A DNA stretch of 64,000 nucleotides from Aquilaria yunnanensis (taxonomy: Eukaryota; Streptophyta; Magnoliopsida; Malvales; Thymelaeaceae): positions 16,553,001 through 16,617,000 of the forward strand of contig CM077594.1 of the NCBI GenBank assembly GCA_039654915.1. The letters run 5' to 3'. The notes below the pieces were generated by a model that saw only the letters and a program-made list of their open reading frames with translations, searched no databases and was not told the origin of the DNA. The stretch's first letter is position 1, and the number at the start of each line of letters is the position of its first letter. The translations under genes and the position numbers were made by a program. Positions 32,527-45,086 of this stretch are shown here, piece by piece.

Positions 32527-35500
32527 TGTTGACACCCAATTTCATCCGACCATTAAAAAAAAATTAAAAATTAAAAATTAAAATTTTTTTTTAAAAAAAA
32601 TTATATATTTTTTTAAGAGGGGTTTATTTTTATTTTTATAGTATGTGTGTTTAAAAAAAAAACAGGTTAAAAAGTTAACAAAAATTAAAATTAAATTAAT
32701 TAAGAAAAAAGAGAAACTAAAAATTAAGAAAAATTTTATTATTAGTCAATTAATTAAAAAAAATTAATTAATTAATTTAGTTTAAAAAGAAATCCCTGGA
32801 AAACATTTTTTTTCTCTCACTGTCGGCACGAACCGACAAAAATGTCAACACCTGCTCTCAGACTTTCTCTCCACCCAGCTGGCCTAGAGATTGGATCTTA
32901 TCTTCTTATCTCTTTTTCTTCCCGGTTCCTGGTTCCGGCTGAAGAGGGAACTCTCACCTGCTTCCAAATCGGATCTCTCTCTCAAATTCCATCCTTTCTT
33001 GGGGGCGGGGGGGAAGCGACTTCTTCTGTGTGGGTCTTTTATTTCTCCTCTCTTGGCCATCTCCTGCTTGGTCTCCCTCGTTCATAGCTTCCAGCGACCC
33101 TTTTGCGGACAATTAAAGCAAGTTCAACTTTGCTCTGCCCTTGTTCATCCTCTCCTGCATCTTTTACGTTACAAACACAACAGCATCCAGCAACTTAGTC
33201 AATCCATCGGTGAGCTCCACCGGTTGAGTCAAGACGAGGAGACCGTGAGCGCGAGCAACGACGACTTCTTGTTCTACGCCTTCAACGTCGAAACCTTCTG
33301 CTTCTTCTCTGTCACAACGCCCTCCGCTGCGCTCGCGTCGCTCCGCCACCCTATTCTTCCCTCCTCGTCTCGCACATCACCGCTTCGGATTTCATTGGCT
33401 CCGCCGCCTTGCTCTCGCTTCACCGCCGTCCACCACTTATCCGCAACCTCTCCTTAGACCTCTGCATATCCCAGTCCTCCTCTGTCTCCGCCTTTCTGAC
33501 CTCGCGGCTGGATTCCGGTGGCCATGTCGGGCTGTGTGAGTATCTGAAGCCGTTGCTGCCGATGCATGACATGGAAGACGATGAGCTGTTATGGAGAGCA
33601 TCGATGGTGACTCAGATTACCAAGTATCCGTTTCAGAGGGTTCCAAAGGTTGAGCCTCCCGGCTCTGTAATATACGGCCGAAGAATTTCCCAGCAAGGTC
33701 CAAGGAGCCCAAAGCATAGCCCAAGCAACTGCCATGGCGAAACTAGCATTCTAGCGATCCTTCTGATGCTAAGTGTGGCGGTAACCATGACGGAAGTGCA
33801 GCTGGCGTGCAAGTCGAAGCTGGTGCCATGCGTCGACCACCTGAACTCCACTGCCAACGCCTCCGGTGTCACCTTCTACAACAATTTCACCTTCCAGGGC
33901 GACACAGGGGCCGACACCATCCAAGGCCGTCTCCCGACTCGACACGCTCTGTTCCGGATCAGCCGGGAGTGTTTTCTAGCTCGCCGTCTTTCGCGCCTCG
34001 CCGGTTCCAGCTCCACGTCGGCCGCCGTTGCTTGCGCTCCTCGACACCATCCTCATCGTTTAAACCTGAGCTTTTCCTTCCTCCACTGTCGCTTGCGAAT
34101 GAACGGAGAAGAGAAACTGTGCACAACGATCTCGGTTTCAGAAGTTTCAAAAATTTAATTTTATTGGTAAAATTCTTATTCAATCCTCCATCTTCTTATT
34201 TTCTTACATTTAAGTCACTAACTTTATTTTCTTTGCAGATTGAGCATTGACAGTAAATTTTCTTATTTTTGTTTGTTTTGGTCACTCATTAAATGCAGTC
34301 TCTTAAATCAATTCTCTCAAAAGAGGTCATGGATGTTATCATAAGTAGTACGGCTGATTTGGGACCATTAAGTCTCGATTCGTTTAAAAAAAAAAAAAAC
34401 AATTTCTCAGCTTTATGGCATGTAATTGGGTTAAATTCTTCGGTTGAAAATCATTCTGCATCTGAGATAAATATGAAAGCTCCAAACAGTGGACTATTCA
34501 CCCCAAATCTTGCTCCGCCATCCCAAGGTGAACTTTCTACCCCTCCAGTTGTAGATCAGAAGCCGTTGCCTGTGGAAACAGTTACTGCCAATTCTAATGG
34601 TGCTATGTTCTCAGATGTGCAACATCGGTCCTTTGCAAGCACAGGGTTTGCTTCTTTGTTTTCCAAGGGAAATAATGCTTCTTCTTTGATTCCATATATT
34701 TCTATACATGTTTGATAGTGTTTTATGCAGTGATTTTATATCATATATTAGCATTCGATAAAAGACTATAGATTTTAGGTGATTGACTTCTCACTGTTGT
34801 TTTTTACTTGGACTATTTTTAGTTTTCTATATTTTTTATGTACCCTTATGACCCTTTAGCTGGTTAAAAGTCTAAGTGGTTTCTTGCAGTTGGCAGTCAT
34901 GGTATTCTTGGTTTCTGTGTGAAACTGCTTGCTTCTTGGTATTATAAGTCAATCCTCTACTTGTTCAGATTTATGTGATTTACATTTTATGTACTGTAGT
35001 ATTTATTGTGTGGTTGTTCGGTGCGGATAACGATGTAACAAGATCTGTAACATCTTAATTGGTCTGGTGTTGTCATAGACAAAGAATCTCTGTGAGATCA
35101 ACATATTATGTTTCTTATGTTTTTCTTAATGTTAGGAATAGTTTGTTTTTATCTCATCATTGCTCAAGGATTAATAATAATATGTTTTTGATGGACTGCC
35201 TACAATATCTATTTGGTAGTTATGGCTTCTCAGTTTAAGGACTTTAACTTAGTCTTTCAATTTTTCTAATTTGTTCCTATGAGCTACTAATTTTTTATTT
35301 TGGTTGTAGATTAGTCGCTGACAGCAGATTTATTCTCTTTTTGTTTTCTTTCTTTCTTTGATTATTTAACCATGTATTAGATTTAATCCTTAAATTCACT
35401 TAAGGATGTAATTTAGGATATTTATTTATTTATTTTCTAGAATGGTTAAATTTTAATTCTTCTAATGTATTTAATCTGTATTAAATTATTGGTTAAACAA

Positions 35501-36110
35501 TATTTAAATTTTTGGAAATCCGTCCTAAGATGGATTATTTGTTCCATATCCGGGTGGTCCGATAGGATCTATGGTTTGGAAATATAAAATTTCAAGTAAA
35601 TTAAATTAACTTCCATATCCGGATGATCCGTCAGGATCTACGGTTTGGAAAATATCAACCTTTTTTCTAACTAAATAAATTAAATAAATATAAAGATAAA
35701 AATCCATATTCACAATATGGATAAAATTGTTTAAAATTTCACCAAATTCCGTGTCCAAATGACTCGGCAGAGTCCATGGTTCGGAATCAAATCTTCCATG
35801 TCCAAATGACTCGGCAGAGTCCATGGTTCGGAAGTATAAAATTCTATACAAATTAATTACCAAAAATCCACATCCGATTAATTCAGTTAAAAATTCTAGA
35901 TTGAAAATTAACTGAAATTTATTTAAAAGCAAAGCGAAACAAAATTAAAATCAACTAAGGTACCAATTTTTGGGCGTTTTAACAAAGTTGTTTTAACGTA
36001 ACCGTACTCCCGAACCCCCGAACTCTCACAGACCATATTTTAGGTATCCAATCGACCTGAGCGAAAACCGATTGGTGGCGACTCCCGAAAACGAACCGCA
36101 CGTTGCCACA
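32527..36110 (+). repeat. 3' LTR of the Ogre/Tat-type element
   Basis: Exact-offset repeat of 16829-20412, including the same 14-A homopolymer near 34384 and the same open frames. The glycosyltransferase-like fragment recurs at 33523-33651. It is followed by the target duplicate ATGGT (36111-36115). Confidence 0.95.
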
Positions 36111-36189
36111 ATGGTATTATGCCAATTAGTTGATTGTTTAAATAGACCTCTCATAATTAATTGGTGTACTTAATTACATAGAGCTGTAA

Positions 36190-37240
36190 TTAACTGAGGA
36201 TTTTTATTTAGCCAAGCAAATAAGAGACTTTTATTGCACAAATCAAAGAGGTAATACAAAGAGTCTGCAAAAAAAAAAAAAAAAGCAAACATAGAGAGGA
36301 TAAGGGACTATTTGTCCAAGCCAAAGGGCTTATCTTCCTCCTACAAGTAATGGCTATGAGATTAACACAACCATTAGCCTTTCAAGAAACATACTTAACA
36401 TGGCAGCTTAAAAATTAATCCTTAAGCTGAAGAATGTCGGCAATAATCGCCTGACTTTGTCAATTATTAGAATAATCTTCAATAGCTCTTACCAATGAAA
36501 CATAATTTGTTTTTATCATTACAGATTCATTCCTCATCTGCATAGCCTGGCGAAGCCCTGCTCAAGTAACACAAACTTCTACCACAAAAGCATTAGCATA
36601 AAGCAAATAGGTACCACATGCAATAATTAGTTTACCATCCCAGTCTCGCATAACAATTCCTATTCTTGTTGTTTTGGAGTGTATCCCACGCACCATCAAC
36701 ATTCATTTTAATAACTCTAAAATTAGGCTTTTCCTAGTAAGCCATATGTTCTTGCCCGTGAATAAGAGTATAATTTGAATTCTGTATATACCAAAACTTA
36801 GAAAATTATTTTAAAACTTTTCTCACAATAGCAAGAGGATAACTTTGCTTCTTGTGAAACACTACTTCATTTCGAGCTAGCCATATGAACCAACAGGTGA
36901 AAGCAATCTTAGAGAGAATCTGCTCACAATCTTTATCTCAGGTGCTAATCTTCTAACATACTCTAAGAAACTAGTCAAAGAAAGTGGTAATAGCTAATTT
37001 ATCAACATGATAATCCAAGCAAGCATCCCAAATCAAACTTGTTTGGTCATATTGAAGATAGCATGTTCTGGAGTTTCAGGCACGACACAGAAATAACAAC
37101 TTTGATCCTGTCTTAGATTTCTCTTCATCAAGTTATAGTTCATAGCAATTACATTTTGACACAACCTCTAGATTAAGTTTCTTATTTTAGGGGGGGCAAT
37201 TCAATTTCCATAAATGCTTCCAAACATAGGGATTAGAAAA
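36190..37240 (-). mobile_element. LINE remnant: RNase H-like and zinc-binding regions
   Basis: The minus-strand translation near 36620-36430 reads as an RVT_3-type RNase H tail (ANAFVVEVCVT, GLRQAMQMRNESVMIKTNYV, and an AIIADILQLKD-like end). Sequence up to about 37240 resembles the preceding LINE zinc-binding segment. Stops are frequent. Confidence 0.65.
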
Positions 37241-37935
37241 GTGAAACGAAGAAGTAGTGTAAAAAACAAGAGTAGTTTTATTTATAGAATAAGCAGATTT
37301 AACTGTTTGTTCTCCATCCTCTCTATCAATTGAGATCAGACTTAAATGGTTGTTGCATTACATTTATAAAATCTAACTAGAACTATATAACATCAAAGTA
37401 ATGAAAGAAAAATAAAACCAATTGAAGTTGTCACCAAACATTAAGACTGGGTAAAGGAAAAAAATGATATATATGAAATTTGCTAGAAAATTGCTTATAG
37501 ATCACTAAATAATCAATAATGCTTCTACCTTTAACCATATGATGCTAAAAGGCTAAGTATACATATGTACGCATATCTATATCTGTACACCATTTAAAAG
37601 GTTAAAACATTTGTCACTTTTACACTAATTGAAAAATATGATGTATGTTTCTTTATGTGAGTTATATCCATATATGCTATCATATAAATTTTCTTTTTAG
37701 TATTCAATTTGTTGCAAGTATATATAGAAGTTGATGTATTGTTATGAACATTTGTTAGGACTAATATAAACATCATAATTTTGATGTATGAACATTAATT
37801 ATAAGTTGTTTAATTCAATAAATGAGTATAAGTATAACCTAGGTTGGCATCCATGACTTAGTTAAAGTTTATGTTAATGGGTGTCATCTAGACACTTGTT
37901 TAAGGCTGTTTTCTTTTCTAATTTTTTATGTGATA
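37241..37935. other. AT-rich spacer between LINE remnants
   Basis: No gene or element end recognised. Confidence 0.4.
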
Positions 37936-39700
37936 TTCCTTTTTTATTGGCAAGAAAACATTTCATTCAAAAATCAAAACTTGGTACAAAAGAATAATCA
38001 AGCATATCCAAGTAAAATACGTCAACCTCTTAGTCCAATCTATCCTTTAAATAACTTATTTTCTGTAATTTGATCCAAATATATTTTTGTACAAGACAAA
38101 TAAATGTATTAACACTGTATTGTTTTCCTTGAAATCGCCTTTGATTCCTCTCCTGCCAAACGTGATACATCACTTTTAACACTGCTGCACCTTCAATTCA
38201 ACATGTTATTTGCTTGCTCCTTAAACACCTATAGAACCATCTAAAAGAAGCTAATCTTCCTCTACGTATCTGCAACCATACTAATATTTTGCCCCACACT
38301 TCCTTTGTGTAAGCCCATCCAAAGAAAACATGATCCATCATCTCCAACTAATCATCACATAATTAACATTTCTCATCAACTGTCATATTTCTCAAACTCA
38401 ACTTATTTTTGGTCAACAACCCTTAATGAACATACATCCAAGTGATCATCCAATGTTTGGTAATTGCTATTGAATTCCAGATAAATTTCCTCCAATAGCA
38501 TAGTGCCAATTTTCTTCTTACTTGTTCGTACCAATTTTTGACAGCAGCTGAAACCATGTTCCAGCAAGGTCCAAACTTCATTTACACCTATCTTTAACCT
38601 TCAAAAGGTTACTCCACTCCAAGAATCCACTTCTCTCCTTTAAATCTCCATAATCGTCCTAGTCTTTAAATAATATTCATGGGCTCATTTGATCCACATA
38701 GACTCCCTTAGTATAATATCCCAAATCATCTTGATCATTAACACTCTATTTCATGCCACTACATCTTTAAGGTGTAGCCCTTTTTTTTTTTTTTTTTGGT
38801 TGAGTCACCTTCTTCATGCTCTAGTTGCTCGTTTCTTCCCCTATAGGAAGTCTATACGCCCAACCACAATTTCCTTAATAATCTTCTTAGGTAGAAAAAA
38901 GACAAAGGACCAGTACATTTGCACATTTTGCAAAATAAATTGAACCAATTAAAGTCTCCCAGCATAAGAGAGCATCTTATTTCACCAAGTATTAATTCTC
39001 TGAGTGATTTTATCTATTAAGGGCATATAATCCTCTATTCTCAGTTTAGCAGCCCTTACAAGCACCCCTAGATATTCAAAAAGAAGCTTCCTTTCTTGGC
39101 AACTTGTGATTGCAAGGATTCTATACTTCACCTGCTCCCTCACACCTCCAAATACAGAAAAGTTTTAGCAAGGTTCTGATAGAGACTGGAAACACCCCCG
39201 AACATTTGAATTCTAGCATGTAACTTATAGACTCCATGTCCCCACAATAAAAACACAATAACTCATCAACGAACACCAAATGACTAATGATAAGCTTTTT
39301 ACATTTAGGATAAAAGCCAAATTTTTTTCTCAACAACCAAGTCATCAGCAATCTTCTAAAATACTCCATAACAATCACAAATATATATATATAGGAATAT
39401 AAGGTCCCCTTATCTCAATCCCTTATCCCATTAGAAAAAACCAATATAACTCACCATCTAAATTAATTAAAAAAGTAGCAGCAGTTACAAGTCATTACCC
39501 AAGAGACAAATTTATATAGGAACCCAAATAATTCCAACATTTGTTGAACAAAGTCTAAGCTAATGGTATCATATGCTTTCTGCAAGTCTACTTGAACCAT
39601 ACATCTAGAAGATATATACTTCCCAATGTAGCTCATCTTTCTTATTCTGCTATAATTTCATTAATTTCAAAAACAATGTTGTCTGATTCCTTCATTCACT
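37936..39700 (-). mobile_element. LINE (L1-type) remnant: reverse transcriptase to zinc-binding region
   Basis: On the minus strand, about 39620-39480 reads MVQVDLQKAYDTISLDFV, the first catalytic Asp box. About 39400-39200 includes YLFVIVMEYF-like and HLVFVDELLCF words, the latter a degenerate catalytic box. About 38470-38150 reads as zf-RVT (LLTKNKLSLRNMTVDEKCML, MDHVFFGWAYTKEVW) and WQERNQRRF. Many stops are present. The 3' end is near 37940. Confidence 0.8.
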
Positions 39701-39705
39701 TCCCA

Positions 39706-39709
<4 letters not shown>

Positions 39710-39762
<53 letters not shown>
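39710..39762. repeat. (AT)n microsatellite
   Basis: About 26 AT dinucleotides, directly beyond the LINE remnant. Confidence 0.95.
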
Positions 39763-39765
<3 letters not shown>

Positions 39766-39899
39766 CATTAAAGTTAACTTTATTAATGGCCATTAAAGAA
39801 AAAAAAAAGAAAAAAATGCTCGAATTTGTCATCCTAGCCTTCTTCATTAGAAATTTTGCCCCCAAACTTTGCAATTCTATTTTCTTAACCAAATTAAAC

Positions 39900-39902
<3 letters not shown>

Positions 39903-39935
<33 letters not shown>
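39903..39935. repeat. (CT)n microsatellite
   Basis: About 16 CT dinucleotides. Confidence 0.95.
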
Positions 39936-39938
<3 letters not shown>

Positions 39939-41307
39939 TTCCCTTTTTCCCTCTACTCTCTTTATGCTCCATGTTCTTAGATACCTTGAAATTTGATATG
40001 AACGAACTGATTATGCTGACTCTCCCGCATGGCTGACACCTCTTCTACCCCTTTCTTTCCTTTGCGTGCTGGTTCGGTGATGTAGGGAAAGAATCCAATT
40101 GAAACCTAGGTGGGTAGAGGAAAACGATAGAGCGGGCAAAAGAGAAGAAACACATTCATCAATTGAAGCAGGTTGGTGTCAAATCACCATGATTTCTTGT
40201 AGCAAGATGGTGGAGCCACTATTGTGGAGGGCAATGTTGAGGGTGGAGAAAGTGGCAAGGATGGTGGCGGTGCCAATGGTGACGATGATGGTGGGCGAAG
40301 TGAGGAATGGAGGGAGATGAGGCCTAGTTTGTTAATGCAAAATTTGGTGGAGCAAAACTTTTACGGACGAAAGTTAGGAGGGACAAAGTAAATATTATTT
40401 CTTTTTAATGATGGAATTAATTATCTAGAGGATAAGTGTAGGTATTTGAAAAATAGATGACATAAGTATAGATTCACCTAAACCTTAGGGAGGCCCATGC
40501 ATTTTTCCCTTTTTTGTATCTTCTTTTACACGGTTAAATTCGTACATACAATGCTTGTGTGTAGCTCGAAGGGTCTTTTATTTTTTTCGCATAACCCAAG
40601 TTTGTTGTTCTAATTCTTTGCTTAAAAAATATCAAGTAAGAATATACTATTAAGCCATTCAAGAAAACAAAAGAATTTGCACTGTCATTTTTAAATGGTG
40701 TTCAAATGATATGGATAATCACAATAATTTAAACTCTCATACCTTAAAATAAATAATAAAACAAATTTAAAAGAGAATTAAAATGGAAGTGGCCTCAAAC
40801 CTAAGTTACAATTGCAAAAAATATAAAGAGGGAGAGCGACACCAGAGCGCCAAATGCGATAGGTTGTTAATTTAAAAAATATATATTATTCATAAATAAT
40901 ATTACTTTTTTTAAATAAATATATTATACTGTAAAATATTATTTTATTTAAATAAATGTGTTATTGAAAAGGTAATGAAAGTTTCATAAATATCACTACA
41001 GGCATAACATGTAGTGTCAGGGTATTTTATCATCAGCCTTTCTTCAAACCCGAAGCTGATTAGTTCAGGGCCTTCGGGCGGAAGTCATGCCGAATTGACG
41101 GTGGAGTCGACATCATCATAAATCATACTGTAACTTAAGCTCATTTCCCGGAAAAGATTGAAGAAAGGCCTGAGCCAATTTAACCAACCAAACTTTGAAA
41201 ATTTCTAACCACCAAGACGCTGCTAGCTGTCTGACTATTCGAAAGGCCTCTTTCGCCAGCCTAAATATAATATTTTGTGTGGCTAACTAATTCGTTAATT
41301 TTAATTA

Positions 41308-41723
41308 GGGATAATTTTAATTTACTCTTAAGGTTTAGGTAAAATTATACTTTGTCCTATATTTTTTAATATAGTCTGATAGTAGCTTCTAAAATTTTAA
41401 TTTAGACATTACAATAACCATCTTCTAGCAATTTTAATCTGTATAGTATTTTTTACAATTAATGAATATTTTAAATTATCAATTTTTTCTTTCTGTATTT
41501 CTTTTAGTTTTTAAAATAATATTTTTTAAATGTCAATTAATTATAAAAAATACTATATAGATTGAAATTGGTTGAAGATGACAACCATATAATTTAAATT
41601 AAGATTTCAAAAGTTACCGTTAGATTATATTAAAAAGGTTAGGTGTAAATTGTATATGTTTGAAACAGAAGTGGTAAAGTGTAATTTCATATAAACCTCA
41701 GGAGGTAAATTGTAATTATCCCT
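41308..41723. mobile_element. MULE-type MITE with long inverted repeats (416 bp)
   Basis: The left end GGGATAATTTTAATTTACTC and the reversed right end GGGATAATTACAATTTACCT continue as inverted repeats for about 170 bp each side of a short centre. The flanking 9-mers TTTTAATTA (41299-41307) and TTTTACTTA (41724-41732) agree at 8 of 9 positions, the Mutator-type duplication. The body resembles the element at 53881-54289. Confidence 0.85.
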
Positions 41724-41732
41724 TTTACTTAT

Positions 41733-42401
41733 GACAAGTTTCTTGCGCGATTCGCGGGAGCCTGTCGTGGCCTTGCGCGGGTTCTCACTTAAACTTCGGT
41801 GATCACCATAAAATTCAAGACCAACTCCATTAATTTCTCCCAACTAACTAATTAAAACTAATTAATCCCTCATTTAAGTGTGTGCTTTTAAAACATTTCT
41901 TTTTTATCTTTGATTATTTTTTCTAAACTTTTTAGGATGTATATATGCGTACTGATTAGGTTGGGGACATCCATTAACCAATACAATCAGCTGTTTAAGT
42001 TTCTGATTTTCAGAAACGGAATAAAATTAATTATTTTCATATTTAATGATTATTTGATCAACTCATTTTAAGAAGCGTAAAAAGTATTATTTTAGACCCT
42101 TTTTTTTTTATATACTCTGAACCAGTTATATAAGTGTGTAAGGTTTGAATGACATAGTTTATAATATTTGAGGGGAATATCGCTTTACTCTGAAATCTAA
42201 AATAAAATCAAACCAAATCAAATGACATTTTGTAAATTTGAGAGAAAAGGAAGATAGTGGATCACAACTGTGGCTAGGGAGGTGCCCCTCGAGCCACTTT
42301 GCTGGCAGTTGGGATGTTTTAAACATTTTTTAAAAAAAATAAATATTTGTCATTAATTTTTTAAGACCAATATAAAAAATTATAGAAAAATAATTAATTT
42401 G

Positions 42402-42445
<44 letters not shown>

Positions 42446-44550
42446 CCACAAATGATAATGACCGGTTCTCGTATTCGAGGGACTAACGTGAATTTGCCGT
42501 TTCAACGTAAGAAAATGAACCCAGTAACAAACATGATTTCTCATTGGACAGAAGGACATCGTGTAATTGGTGGACACTTTTTGGGACCACTTTGTAGTAT
42601 ATCTCAGCACACGGATCACTTTGGAAAATCAGGCATAGTTAGCAACTCGTGTTGGCAATTTGACTCTTTTCTATAACAAAATACACATGTAAAATGTTCA
42701 CTTGGATGACGTGGCTTTTATATGCTTAAACAATATTATAATAATTATTTTATTTTTAATATATTATAAGAGCGGCTGTATATTGCACTCTAATCTAGTA
42801 GCCTCCACATTCTTATGCCTTACCAGGAGTTGGAGATATGAGGAGCTTAACTACTTTTGGTGACACACGATAGGACTGATCATGGCTCGATTTGGTGCGG
42901 GTTAAGGGTGGAACTGAACCAAACTGAAATACTTTCGATTCCACAAAATTTCAAATCAACCCGAGAACCAAGAACCGACCGAACCAAAACCATGATTCTG
43001 GGTTTTCGATTCTAGGTCATTGAGTCTGACGGTTCCACAACAAATATAATATCAAAATATCAAAATCCAAACTAATTCGATTCACAATAAATTTAGAGAA
43101 CATTTAACATGCTACATATATAAAACATGTTACAGATATAAATCCATATTTAAATACAAAAGTTCTTAGTAGAATTCAAAGTTTGTTACATATTCTTTCA
43201 ACACCAGCATAAACTACACATATCTTATCATCAGCACGGCAGCACCTAATACACATTCTTTAGCCACCAATAGCACTCGTGAACCCTTTAACTACATGCA
43301 ACTTCACCTGTAACTTCTCTTGCTAATGGAGATAATGAGATTTCCTTGAAGAACATTCTCTTGCTTTTACACACAGCAACAGACATCGTTCGAGATGAAA
43401 ATTCTCTAATCAACAACGATTTATAGTCCGTCCTTCCTTTCAATTTATTGCTAAGAAGTGGAATCCACAACTGATCAAACGGGAAATTGGGGAATAGGTT
43501 TCATGGGGATTTAGGAGATTCGCCAATGATGGTGAGATTTGTTCAAGTTTGCTTTAGGGAAAGGCTACAATGGACGAAATGGTGGAGGGAGAGCTCAGAG
43601 GCGAACATGGGGTGGAGAGTGGAGTTGGCAATGACAGTGTAGTGGAGGAAGGTGATGGTGATGGGGGAGGGGAAGGAGACACGGGCAGAAATTTGGGAGG
43701 AGGGGCAGGTCTAAGTGGGGTTAAGGGGGGTGAGAATGAAGGCGAAGGTGAAGAAAGCAAGGAAGAAGAGGAAGTAGAGGCAATGGGTGACGGAAGAAGG
43801 TGGCTAGTGAATGACAAAAGTGTGGCGGATTGTGGAAATTGTGGTTTCTAAGATAAAAAAAAAGTTTTAAGGGGTTAAAACTAGTTTTTGCTCATTTTTT
43901 CTATCCAACTTAACGTCTACCATTCATGAAAGGACTTAAATGAAACACTTTAACGAGGTTGGGATTTTCTACACAACAAATCAATATTAATGTAAAAAAT
44001 GATACAATAATAAATGATTATGGGCCACAAATACAATTAACCTGTTGCCTCCCTCCGTCCATGGAAATAATATTCCTTATCCTTAGTTTTATTAAACCGT
44101 TTGACATGGTCACCAAGTTTTAGAACTTAACAACTAATGAATTTAGTTCTTTTTTTGTGCAAACCATTTACCAAATTCAATTCTTAAATACGACATGGGG
44201 AAGCCACCGAGAATTAAAATTTTTAAAGAATTATTAAAAAATATATAACAATTTGATGAAAAAAGAAAAATTTTCTTGTATTTATAGTTTATTAAATCAA
44301 TACAATTAATGGCATAGAGATGTTTTGTCGTAGTCTATTCACCCTAATAATTTCTCAGCCATGCTTGTCCTTGGCGTCTTTTATGGAACAATTAAATCAC
44401 TGGATATTGGGTTTTATTCAAATGAGCCGAAACCCTTTGTGCTACAAGCCCAGATGCAACAGAAGAAAAAAGGCCCAACAAGATCTCAGCTGAAGATAAG
44501 GTCGCACCCTCTAGCAACGCATCCAGCTTTAGCTGCGGCACAAAGACTCG
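41733..44550. other. Non-coding sequence
   Basis: An (AT)n run lies at 42404-42440. A CTCCGTCCATGG-like word near 44053 could be one end of a Stowaway-type MITE, without a visible partner. A phrase near 42905-43010 (GGTGGAACTGAACCAAACTG) resembles hAT-type terminal sequence. The purine-rich 43560-43850 gives low-complexity frames on both strands. No gene supported. Confidence 0.4.
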
Positions 44551-45009
44551 TCAGGAATAGTCCTCCTCGATGGGAAACGGGTTGACGAACAGAAGACAAA
44601 GCGCCAACAAATTGGGAACCATAATCGGAATCAACGGATTGACGTCGCTCACAAGGCGTTTTCTGGACAGCCGCTTCCTCACATACTCACGCCGCCGATC
44701 CTCCGCCCAGTCAGCCTCCGAGAGCCCCCTGGCGAGCACCAGCGGCGGCGGCTGCTGGTACGGGCACTTGGAGCGCCAAGAGGTGGGGGGAACGCCGAAT
44801 CTAGAGAGCCTGGTGAGGAAGAGGGAGAGAGCCCATTTGTGGTGGAGAGATGGGTGGGATTTGCAAAGGATTGGAGGGTAGTCCCAGTGGAGGTAGCAGG
44901 GGATTTGGGTGGAGATGAAGAGCTGGGAATGGAGCGAGGGTGTGGTTGTGGGGCTTGTGATGAGGTGGGTTGTCGCTTGTAGTTTCTGCTCCCATGTCGT
45001 GCCTTCCAT
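44551..45009 (-). CDS. Unassigned single-exon protein, 152 aa, probably a conserved plant gene or gene fragment
   Basis: An intact frame with codon-like composition. Residues 1-40 (TTWEQKLQATTHLITSPTTT, then SQLFISTQIPCYLHWDYPP) and 80-120 (SWRSKCPYQQPPP, then RREYVRKRLSRKRL) look like folded-protein sequence. A hydrophobic stretch near residues 125-145 (NPLIPIMVPNLLALCLLFV) could be one membrane helix. I have the impression of a conserved plant family of unknown function but cannot name it, so no role is proposed. The GC content is above that of the surroundings. The left end of the MULE lies only 77 bp upstream of the ATG, so its promoter is displaced or supplied by the transposon. Confidence 0.6.
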   Translation of the reverse strand: MEGTTWEQKLQATTHLITSPTTTPSLHSQLFISTQIPCYLHWDYPPILCKSHPSLHHKWALSLFLTRLSRFGVPPTSWRSKCPYQQPPPLVLARGLSEADWAEDRRREYVRKRLSRKRLVSDVNPLIPIMVPNLLALCLLFVNPFPIEEDYS

Positions 45010-45076
45010 TCCTCAGGATTTTCTTTTTAAGATTTGCTTCAAGCCTTCAACTAAATGTAAATTTCTTTATTCTATT

Positions 45077-45086
45077 TTTTTTTCTC
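45077..45086. other. MULE target-site duplicate (left)
   Basis: TTTTTTTCTC, repeated exactly at 51071-51080. Confidence 0.8.

Larger units (their letters stand above)
16829..36110 (+). mobile_element. Young non-autonomous Ogre/Tat-type Ty3/gypsy LTR retrotransposon (19.3 kb) carrying extra genes
   Basis: Two 3584-bp LTRs (16829-20412, 32527-36110) begin TGTTGACACC and end GCCACA. They are flanked by identical ATGGT duplications (16824-16828, 36111-36115). The primer-binding site TGGCGACTCCGCTGGGGA starts 3 bases after the 5' LTR, and the polypurine tract AAAGGGGGGCAGC abuts the 3' LTR. Both signals and the very long LTRs are typical of the Tat/Ogre group. The LTR spacing stays at exactly 15698 over the whole repeat and I saw no substitution between copies, so the insertion is very recent. 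The interior has a decayed Tat-type gag and no recognisable protease, reverse transcriptase, RNase H or integrase. Instead it has three Cys-rich genes, a LOG gene and two tandem-repeat arrays before the 3' LTR. Confidence 0.95.
39701..41307. other. Non-coding sequence with two microsatellites
   Basis: A long (AT)n run lies at 39710-39762 and (CT)n at 39903-39935. A purine-rich stretch at 40090-40320 gives low-complexity open frames only. No gene seen. Confidence 0.5.

Noticed and set aside
33409..34158. Long open frames at 33409-34158 and neighbours as independent host genes
   Set aside because: They are identical to frames at 17711-18460 because they lie in the 3' LTR; they are duplicated LTR sequence, not a gene family.
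42452..42676. 74-codon plus-strand frame after the (AT)n run
   Set aside because: It reads smoothly but matches no family I know and has no intron or promoter signals; too short to support.
43554..43851. Pro/Ser-rich and Gly/Glu-rich open frames on opposite strands
   Set aside because: Both arise from one purine-rich low-complexity stretch. No domain, start context or neighbour supports a gene.
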